A stretch of DNA of 11,291 nucleotides from Chloroflexota bacterium. GTDB lineage: Bacteria; Chloroflexota; Anaerolineae; Promineifilales; Promineifilaceae. Location of the stretch: positions 1 to 11,291 of the forward strand of contig JAAEOP010000898.1 in the NCBI GenBank assembly GCA_024223125.1. Direction: 5' to 3'. The position numbers were made by a program, and so were the translations under genes. Below the pieces are notes generated by a model that was not told the origin of the DNA, made no database searches, and saw only the letters and a list, made by a program, of their open reading frames with translations. Below are positions 6,299-11,291 of this stretch, piece after piece. The stretch's first letter is position 1, and every line of letters begins with the position of its first letter.

Positions 6299-7276
6299 AT
6301 GTCTGAGGAAAGGTTTTTAATAACGGGGGCAATGGGTTGTATTGGCGCCTGGGTGGTAAAGAATTTGGTACAAGAAAAGGTGCCGACCACCGTTTTTGAT
6401 TTGAGTACAAACAAGCAGCGTCTGGAATTGATTATGGAGGCTGAGGAAGTTGCTCAAGTCTCATTTATCCATGATGACATTACCAAAACAGATAGTGTAA
6501 AAAAGGCTGTTCTTGATAATGGCATTACCCACATCATCCATTTGGCGGCGTTGCAAGTGCCATTTTGCAAAGCAAATCCGCCTTTAGGGGCGGCCGTAAA
6601 TGTGGTGGGCACGGTGAATGTGTTTGAAGCGGCCAAAGCGGCCGGAATTCAGCAAGTTGTGTATGCCAGCAGTGTGGCCGTTTACGGCCGACAAGATGAA
6701 TATCCTTATGACTTGCTGCCCCATGACGCCCCTTTGCATCCCCATACCCATTATGGTGTTTTCAAACAGGCCAACGAAGGAACAGCCCGTATTTATTGGC
6801 AGGATGACGGCATAGCCTCTGTTGGGTTACGGCCGTATACTCTTTACGGTCCCGGCCGCGATCAAGGCATGACTTCAACCCCGACCAAAGCGATGCTGGC
6901 GGCCGCTCGCGGTGAACGGTATCATATTTCCTTTGGGGGGTATAACGGATTTCAATACACTGATGACGTAGCTAAAATATTTATCCAGGCTGCCCGAACG
7001 CCCTTTTCAGGAGCCGATGTCTTCAATATTAAAGGTACAGTTGCCCATATGGGTGAGGTCGTGGCCGCGATTGAAGCGGCTGAACCAGCCGCTACAGACA
7101 ACATCACCTACGAAGCGACTGAACTTGTATTGCCTATGGGACAAGAAGATAACGAACTGCAACATTTACTGGGCAACATACCAGAGACACCGTTGGCCGA
7201 TGGCGTTGCTCAAACGATCATCCATTTTAAGCAAGCGCTTGCCGACGGCCGTTTACCTGAAACCGGCAAAGAGTAA
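6299..7276 (+). CDS. Extended SDR, NAD-dependent epimerase/dehydratase family
   Basis: Cytosolic nucleotide-dependent oxidoreductase or epimerase of the extended short-chain dehydrogenase class, about 325 residues, the usual length. FLITGAMGCIGAWVVKNLV gives the T-G-x-x-G-x-x-G cofactor motif near the N-terminus. HIIHLAALQVPFCKANP is the NAD-binding H-x-A-A segment. YASSVAVYG and YGVFK supply the Ser and the Tyr-x-x-x-Lys catalytic set, and LRPYTLYGPGRDQGMTS is the usual following segment. The frame can extend to TTG at 6284, but AAAGGAG (6288-6294) lies inside that extension, so the real start is ATG 6299 or 6296. I prefer 6299 for spacing. In this operon it may oxidise the sugar at C1 or the 2-keto-3-deoxy acid at C4. 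2-Keto-3-deoxy-L-fuconate 4-dehydrogenases are usually shorter classical SDRs, so the exact step is open. Confidence 0.86.
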   Translation: MSEERFLITGAMGCIGAWVVKNLVQEKVPTTVFDLSTNKQRLELIMEAEEVAQVSFIHDDITKTDSVKKAVLDNGITHIIHLAALQVPFCKANPPLGAAVNVVGTVNVFEAAKAAGIQQVVYASSVAVYGRQDEYPYDLLPHDAPLHPHTHYGVFKQANEGTARIYWQDDGIASVGLRPYTLYGPGRDQGMTSTPTKAMLAAARGERYHISFGGYNGFQYTDDVAKIFIQAARTPFSGADVFNIKGTVAHMGEVVAAIEAAEPAATDNITYEATELVLPMGQEDNELQHLLGNIPETPLADGVAQTIIHFKQALADGRLPETGKE

Positions 7277-7326
7277 CCAGGTTTCATTACAATCCACAGT
7301 TATTTACACGAGGAGCAAAACTCATT

Positions 7327-8136
7327 ATGAAATGGGTAAGAATTAACCATGAAGGTCAAGCCGCTTACGGCATCTTGAATGGGACAACGATTAAATTAAC
7401 CAACCAAACCTGGGCAGATGTTCTGGCCGGTATGCCAATCGAAATAAAGGCTCAAATCGCCCAAGACGGCGTTCGTTTTTTGAACCCCATTGGAAGACCG
7501 GGCAAGATTGTCTGTGTGGGACTCAATTACATGGATCATTGCCGGGAAACAAACACGCCACCCCCAAAACGGCCGTTGCTCTTTACCAAGTTCACCACTT
7601 CCATGAATGGCCCTACAGATGACATCGTCTGGACAACTGACCTGACGGATGCGGTAGATTTTGAAGCCGAATTAGGCGTTGTTATTGGCAAAACTTGTCG
7701 CCGCGTTAACGAGGCAGAAGCGCTTGCGTATGTCGCCGGATACACTGTAGCCAACGATGTCAGCGCCCGTGATGTTCAGTTAGGCGATGGGCAATGGATA
7801 CGGGGCAAATCTTTAGATACATTTTGCCCCTTGGGGCCGGCATTCGTTACTGTTGAGGATATTCCAAACCCCCAAAAATTAGCAATTTGCAGCCTCCTCA
7901 ACGGAAAGATCATGCAAGACAGCAACACCAGCGAAATGATATTTTCTGTCGCTCACCTCATTGCTTTTTGCTCACAGGCATTCACTCTGGAACCGGGTGA
8001 TATAATCCTTACCGGTACGCCACACGGCGTTGGTTTGGGTCGCGATCCCCAAGTATATATGCAAGATGGAGATGTGATTGTAGTGGAGATTGAAGGTATC
8101 GGCCGTTTAGAAAATAGGTGCCGTATCGAAAACTAA
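7327..8136 (+). CDS. FAH-family hydrolase, probable 2,4-diketo-3-deoxy-L-fuconate hydrolase
   Basis: Cytosolic metal-dependent C-C bond hydrolase of the fumarylacetoacetase family, 269 residues. The family core shows VGLNYMDHC (His71), VDFEAELGVVIGK with metal ligands Glu113 and Glu115, NDVSARDVQ with Asp144, RGKSLDTFCPLGP with Lys161, and the C-terminal ILTGTPHGVGLG. Family members split 2,4-diketo acids into pyruvate plus a carboxylic acid. With L-fuconate dehydratase in the same operon the likely reaction is 2,4-diketo-3-deoxy-L-fuconate to pyruvate and L-lactate. Other acylpyruvase activities cannot be excluded from sequence. The start at 7327 has AGGAG at 7311-7315, eleven bases upstream, which is a little long. 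It is the last gene of the operon; the downstream spacer carries a strong hairpin. Confidence 0.88.
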   Translation: MKWVRINHEGQAAYGILNGTTIKLTNQTWADVLAGMPIEIKAQIAQDGVRFLNPIGRPGKIVCVGLNYMDHCRETNTPPPKRPLLFTKFTTSMNGPTDDIVWTTDLTDAVDFEAELGVVIGKTCRRVNEAEALAYVAGYTVANDVSARDVQLGDGQWIRGKSLDTFCPLGPAFVTVEDIPNPQKLAICSLLNGKIMQDSNTSEMIFSVAHLIAFCSQAFTLEPGDIILTGTPHGVGLGRDPQVYMQDGDVIVVEIEGIGRLENRCRIEN

Positions 8137-8150
8137 GGAATGGCGAATTT

Positions 8151-8218
8151 TCAAGTTGAGCAAAGAAATCCGATTTCTCTGAGAAATCTATATAGTGACA
8201 GGTGTCACCTCAACTTGA
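8151..8218. repeat. Nested inverted repeats after the hydrolase gene
   Basis: TCAAGTTGAG (8151-8160) and CTCAACTTGA (8209-8218) are perfect 10-base inverted copies. They enclose smaller ones: AGAAAT (8164-8169) with ATTTCT (8173-8178), and GTGACA with TGTCAC at 8195-8206. This arm pair starts outside the larger element at 8164, so the structure is interleaved rather than simply nested. Confidence 0.6.
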
Positions 8219-8256
8219 CCAGATTGGTTCACTCTCGAAAGAGTGAACCAATCTGG
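8219..8256. terminator. Strong 17-bp hairpin between convergent genes, possible bidirectional terminator
   Basis: CCAGATTGGTTCACTCT (8219-8235) and AGAGTGAACCAATCTGG (8240-8256) pair perfectly over 17 bases with the tetraloop CGAA. It lies 83 bases after the sugar operon stop and 124 bases from the end of the oppositely oriented SH3b gene. No U-run follows on either strand, so intrinsic termination is uncertain. It could equally be part of the repeat element around it or an mRNA 3' stabiliser. Confidence 0.5.
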
Positions 8257-8322
8257 AAACTCAAAAGTTATTTACAGGCAAGCCCTAAGTATCATCCCGA
8301 TTTGTTATCAAATTTAGAATCT

Positions 8323-8336
8323 GCCCCGATTGGGGC
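8323..8336. other. Short GC-rich hairpin in the convergent spacer
   Basis: GCCCC (8323-8327) pairs with GGGGC (8332-8336) around the loop GATT. It lies 44 bases beyond the SH3b gene stop on that gene's transcript. It is short and without a T-run, so its role is unclear. Confidence 0.35.
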
Positions 8337-8379
8337 TTGACAAAGGTGACAAGTATCACTATTCGGATTTCTAAATGTA

Positions 8380-9807
8380 TTACCCACTAGGGCTGGAAGT
8401 AACCACCGGCAGGCTGCTGATGGGAACACCCAACTGCACAAACTGGGATTGAATCCAGCCTTGTTGTCCATTGCTCAGAACCACATAAACCCAACTGCTG
8501 TCGGCCGTGCGCCCAGTAGCCGTTACCGTCAGACCAGAGTAAACCGAACCAGATGCCGGACAGCTTAGATTGGGGCAAGTACGAATGCTGGCTGTATTAG
8601 CCGGATTGCTGGGTACTGACGGCAAGTTGGCCGGTGGCGGGATAGCCGGTTGGCCTGGTACTGGACCGGCCAGTGATGGCAGTGCATTTAAGTCGAGGCC
8701 AGTAGCTACATAACTGGCGTTGACCCATCCTTCTTTACCATTGGGGGCGCGTACTTTTAGCCAACTGTTGTCGCTAGTACGGCCGAGTAACGTTAACGCC
8801 TGACCATAAGAAGCGACAGTGACAACCGTTGAGCCAGCGCCGGGTGCAAACCGAACATTGAGGTTGCCGGTAGCCACATGCCCTGTGCCCGTTTGGGAAC
8901 TGACCGGCAGAGCGCCAACATTCAGGTTCGTGGCCACATATTTTGAGTTTACCCAACCTTGTTGGGCGCCGGCCGAAGCAATGATTACCCAGGAGGAATC
9001 CAGGTTACGCCCCAGTAGAGAAACGACATTGCCGTAATCTACAGATCCAACTCTGGGATAGGAAACGCCGGGGCCGTTGCGAACATTCAAGTGCGCGGCC
9101 GTAATGGAAGCCGCACCGGGAATCCCTGTGGCTGTAGGAGTGGGAGCGATAGGATTCACAGGTGTTGGTCCTGGTTCGCCAATGGCCGGTAGGTTGGCAA
9201 TGGGAATGCTAGGGAGCAGGTATCGGGAGTTTACCCAGCCATCAATGAGATCGTCAGTGCGGATCAATACCCAACTCCCATCTGCATTGCGGGCTACCAA
9301 TAAAACAACCTCGCCCTGATAAATGGCGGTCAAGATACCATACTGCACCCCCGGTCCAGACCTGACATTGAGCGCGCCGGTATTGACAACGGCCGTGCCT
9401 GGAACGGGTGTAACCGGAGTTGACCCCGGCGTCGGTGTGTAGGTTGGGGTTGGGGTTGCCGTGGTTGAGGGCGCGCCAATAGCCGGTAAGTCAAAGATGT
9501 TGATGGTGTACGTCAGAAAATCTTCGTTGACCCACCCCTCAATGTTATTGGGGGTGCGAATATATATCCAACTGGCGTCTGCGTTGCGACCCAACATTGT
9601 GACCACATTATTCTGATAAACTACATCCACAACCCCATACTCAGAGCCAGGGCCAGAGCGGACATTGAGCGCGCCTGTGTTTACTGTGGCTGGAGCGCTG
9701 ACCTGAGCTTCCGATTCAATTGCCAACACCTGACTGGTCATAAATAAACCAACCATCAGGAGAAGAACAATGAACCACTTTTTGCCAAAAAACAATTTTT
9801 CTTTCAT
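8380..9807 (-). CDS. Secreted protein with five bacterial SH3 (SH3b) repeats
   Basis: Exported protein of 475 residues. The N-terminus has a signal peptide: KEKLFFGKK, a hydrophobic core at about 11-24, and a likely cut after VLA at residue 29. Five SH3b units follow. Units 1-4 have the opening signature NVRSGPG or close variants (NVRNGPG, NVRFAPG), a central hLGRNADxSW strand and a closing EGWVN segment. Unit 5 diverges, with IRTCPNLSCPASG and two cysteines in place of the signature. Each unit ends in a short tail of the form hxhxxLP (for example INIFDLP, IPIANLP). Units 1-2 and 2-3 are joined by Thr-Pro linkers such as TPTPTYTPTP. No catalytic domain is present. Such domains usually bind cell-wall or other surface polymers, and function here is unknown. 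AAGGAGG (9816-9822, minus strand) is eight bases before the ATG. Confidence 0.9.
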   Translation of the reverse strand: MKEKLFFGKKWFIVLLLMVGLFMTSQVLAIESEAQVSAPATVNTGALNVRSGPGSEYGVVDVVYQNNVVTMLGRNADASWIYIRTPNNIEGWVNEDFLTYTINIFDLPAIGAPSTTATPTPTYTPTPGSTPVTPVPGTAVVNTGALNVRSGPGVQYGILTAIYQGEVVLLVARNADGSWVLIRTDDLIDGWVNSRYLLPSIPIANLPAIGEPGPTPVNPIAPTPTATGIPGAASITAAHLNVRNGPGVSYPRVGSVDYGNVVSLLGRNLDSSWVIIASAGAQQGWVNSKYVATNLNVGALPVSSQTGTGHVATGNLNVRFAPGAGSTVVTVASYGQALTLLGRTSDNSWLKVRAPNGKEGWVNASYVATGLDLNALPSLAGPVPGQPAIPPPANLPSVPSNPANTASIRTCPNLSCPASGSVYSGLTVTATGRTADSSWVYVVLSNGQQGWIQSQFVQLGVPISSLPVVTSSPSG

Positions 9808-9854
9808 ATCTTGTTCCTCCTTCAGAGATCAAGATGACATAATGCACTTTACAT

Positions 9855-9884
9855 AGTATAGACGAAAAGTGGAGGTTTCTGCAA
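9855..9884 (-). promoter_or_regulatory. Candidate sigma-70 promoter for the SH3b gene
   Basis: On the minus strand TATACT (9855-9860) is a good -10 and TTGCAG (9879-9884) a weak -35, 18 bases apart, 48 bases before the start codon. The region overlaps inverted repeats TTTACATA (9848-9855) with TATGTAAA (9892-9899), and CTGCA with TGCAG at 9879-9890, which could be an operator. Assignment is by consensus match only. Confidence 0.4.
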
Positions 9885-9918
9885 GTGCAGTTATGTAAAA
9901 GGGAAAATTGCTTGCAAC

Positions 9919-9947
9919 TCGCCATTAAAAGGGGCAGTCGGTATAAT
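9919..9947 (+). promoter_or_regulatory. Candidate sigma-70 promoter for the B12-subunit/meaB genes
   Basis: A perfect TATAAT is at 9942-9947, with TCGCCA (9919-9924, four of six matches to TTGACA) 17 bases upstream. This would give a leader of about 50 bases before the ATG at 10007. Together with the oppositely oriented site at 9855-9884 it makes the 199-base spacer a divergent promoter region. No homology to a riboswitch, including the B12 type, was recognised; the spacer is too short for a typical one. Confidence 0.5.
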
Positions 9948-10006
9948 CCTAAGCGAGAAAAGGTGGAAAATTATAGATAATAGCTTGAGGAGATTGGAGT
10001 AAAGAA

Positions 10007-10426
10007 ATGACACATTTGAAACCACGAATTCTGATTGCTAAACCGGGCTTAGACGGTCATGATCGGGGGGCGAAAGTTGTTGCGCGTGCTTTGCGGGATG
10101 CGGGGATGGAAGTCATTTACACCGGTCTGCGTCAGACGCCGGAGATGATTGTAGAGGCAGCGTTGCAGGAAGATGTGGACGCTATTGGCTTGAGTATTCT
10201 CTCCGGAGCGCATCTGCTTTTGGTGGAGCGAATCATTCAGCTTTTGGCGGAAAATAATATGCAGGATGTACCCGTTTTTCTAGGGGGTATTATTCCTGAC
10301 AATGATGAGCCGGCTCTGCAAGAGATGGGGGTTGCCGGTGTTTTTGGTCCTGGTTCGAGCACACATGACATTATCTCCTTTATACAAACAACGCTGGCTG
10401 AGAAACAGGGGGATGTGGCGGCGTGA
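10007..10426 (+). CDS. Cobalamin-binding subunit of methylmalonyl-CoA mutase type
   Basis: Stand-alone B12-binding domain, 139 residues, corresponding to the C-terminal Rossmann-like domain of methylmalonyl-CoA mutase and related acyl-CoA mutases. The cobalamin motif is complete: Asp16-x-His18-x-x-Gly21 in [18 protein letters not shown] (His18 is the lower cobalt ligand), the S-x-L element in GLSILSGAH (Ser63-Leu65), and the G-G of VFLGGIIP (93-94). The partner is the separate catalytic TIM-barrel subunit, which is not in this window and may lie beyond the right edge. The mutase interconverts (R)-methylmalonyl-CoA and succinyl-CoA, or a related branched pair, in propionate metabolism. The start has GGAG (9996-9999) seven bases upstream. 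The stop overlaps the next ATG by one base, coupling it to the MeaB gene. Confidence 0.92.
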   Translation: MTHLKPRILIAKPGLDGHDRGAKVVARALRDAGMEVIYTGLRQTPEMIVEAALQEDVDAIGLSILSGAHLLLVERIIQLLAENNMQDVPVFLGGIIPDNDEPALQEMGVAGVFGPGSSTHDIISFIQTTLAEKQGDVAA

Positions 10427-11291
10427 TGGATTTGGTAAAAAGGGCGCTGCGGGGCAATTTGCGAGCTGTGGCCAGGCTGATTACTCAGATTGAAAATGAT
10501 GAACGGTTGGCGGCAACGGCCGTTACTCAATTATATTCTCATACCGGCAAAGCCCACATCATCGGCATTACCGGCCCCCCTGGTTCCGGGAAAAGCACCC
10601 TTGTCAATGAATGCGCCAAAACATTCCGGCAGCAAGAGAAGCGGGTCGGTATCATTGCCGTTGATCCCAGCAGCCCATTTACAGGTGGGGCGTTGCTGGG
10701 AGACCGGGTACGAATGCGCGATTTAGCCGGCGACAAAGGCATCTTCATTCGCAGCATGGCTTCGCGGGGTAGTTTAGGTGGGTTGGCACGGGCTACGGCC
10801 GCAACCATCAAAGTATTGGACGCGGCCAGTTTCGAGGTAATTTTAGTAGAAACGGTGGGGGCTGGGCAGGCGGAAGTGGATATTGCCCGCACAGCCCACA
10901 CAACACTGGTGGTTGAAGCGCCGGGAATGGGAGATGATATTCAATCCTTCAAAGCGGGTATCTTGGAGATTGCGGATATTTTGGTAGTGAATAAAGTAGA
11001 TCGGCCGGGTGCGGATAAGGTCGTTCGTTCATTGGAGATGATGCTCCATTTGGGGCCGGCCGGAGGTACGCGGCATCATGGCCGCAGCCAACAAACTCCA
11101 ACCCCCACCGCCAATGGTCAGGAAGGGAAGTGGCAAATACCGGTGCAGCCGACAACGGCCGTTACCGGAGACGGCATCGCTGATCTCGTTGATTTGATTG
11201 ACCGGCATCAAGCATATTTGTTGACCAGCGGCGGCTGGCTGCAACGGGAAAAGGAACGCGCCCGGCATGAGATTGAACAATTATTGGTAGA
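10426..11291 (+). CDS. meaB: MeaB/ArgK-type GTPase, mutase chaperone (3' end outside window)
   Basis: G3E-class P-loop GTPase that protects and reactivates B12-dependent acyl-CoA mutases. The frame opens with ATG at 10426, overlapping the TGA of the preceding gene, and stays open for 288 codons to the window edge. Motifs: Walker A GPPGSGKST (50-58), the family block VDPSSPFTGGALLGDRVRM from residue 79, ETVGAGQAEVDIA from 142, and the guanine-specificity motif NKVD (189-192). The Thr/Pro/Gly-rich stretch near 220-232 (GRSQQTPTPTANGQ) is a variable surface loop. A complete MeaB is about 320-335 residues, so about 35-45 C-terminal residues, forming the dimerisation arm, are missing. No strong ribosome site precedes the start, consistent with translation coupled to the B12-binding subunit gene. 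An ethylmalonyl-CoA or isobutyryl-CoA mutase partner is possible instead of methylmalonyl-CoA mutase. Confidence 0.94.
   Translation, partial: MDLVKRALRGNLRAVARLITQIENDERLAATAVTQLYSHTGKAHIIGITGPPGSGKSTLVNECAKTFRQQEKRVGIIAVDPSSPFTGGALLGDRVRMRDLAGDKGIFIRSMASRGSLGGLARATAATIKVLDAASFEVILVETVGAGQAEVDIARTAHTTLVVEAPGMGDDIQSFKAGILEIADILVVNKVDRPGADKVVRSLEMMLHLGPAGGTRHHGRSQQTPTPTANGQEGKWQIPVQPTTAVTGDGIADLVDLIDRHQAYLLTSGGWLQREKERARHEIEQLLV

Larger units (their letters stand above)
8164..8372. repeat. Non-coding inverted-repeat element, MITE-like
   Basis: The ends are inverted copies: AGAAATCCGA (8164-8173) pairs with TCGGATTTCT (8363-8372). Inside them ATAGTGACAGGTGTCACCT (8192-8210) matches the reverse complement of 8344-8362 at about 15 of 19 positions. 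The left side has 18 extra bases (8174-8191) relative to the right. No gene homology is seen between 8137 and 8379. The element lies between the convergent ends of the hydrolase gene and the SH3b gene. It contains the hairpins listed separately. The inverted ends are read directly; mobility is inferred. Confidence 0.6.

Noticed and set aside
8140..8340. 66-codon plus-strand ORF just after the hydrolase gene
   Set aside because: It runs through the hairpins and inverted repeats, has no ribosome site and shows no recognisable protein pattern. The open frame is a by-product of the repeats.
8899..9715. Possible tandem-repeat or CRISPR-like array
   Set aside because: The periodic similarity comes from repeated SH3b domains of a single coding sequence. 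Units are long, diverged and in frame, with no spacer pattern.

Overview
The window looks like chromosomal DNA of a Chloroflexota bacterium, most likely Anaerolineae or Caldilineae-like. This is inferred from three things: an exported multi-SH3b protein with TPTPT linkers, a carbohydrate ABC operon without its own ATPase gene, and moderate GC with a very high density of the palindrome CGGCCG (about 35 by hand count in 11.3 kb). No rRNA or tRNA gene was seen to fix the taxonomy.

Layout. (1) Bases 1-261 hold a minus-strand fragment of a CaiB/BaiF family III CoA-transferase gene. It is cut off at 261/262 by what looks like one terminus of an IS21-type insertion sequence, with two 20-base direct repeats. 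About 150 bases later the sequence enters a sugar-binding protein gene that has lost its 5' end and carries an in-frame TAG. This looks like a transposon-associated deletion or rearrangement that fused two unrelated loci. (2) Bases 1571-8136 are a plus-strand operon: two sugar ABC permeases, a Gfo/Idh/MocA oxidoreductase, an enolase-superfamily L-fuconate dehydratase, a RhaM-type mutarotase, an extended SDR and an FAH-family hydrolase. Together they read as a non-phosphorylative L-fucose (or similar 6-deoxy-sugar) catabolic pathway: mutarotation, oxidation, dehydration to a 2-keto-3-deoxy acid, and cleavage through a diketo acid. A lactonase and a transporter ATPase are not present. (3) Bases 8137-8379 are a non-coding spacer rich in inverted repeats. 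(4) Bases 8380-9807 (minus) encode a secreted protein with five SH3b repeats. (5) Bases 9808-10006 are a divergent promoter region. (6) From 10007 to the end are a B12-binding methylmalonyl-CoA mutase-type subunit and, overlapping it by one base, the MeaB/ArgK GTPase chaperone, which runs off the window.

The spacers of the sugar operon carry palindromic repeats: two copies of a hairpin family with identical 15-base arms but different loops, one paired-hairpin element whose loops are mutually complementary, and a 14-bp hairpin between the binding-protein pseudogene and the first permease. The most striking biological point is a seemingly intact permease and catabolic operon whose own binding protein is doubly broken and whose native promoter region has been replaced.
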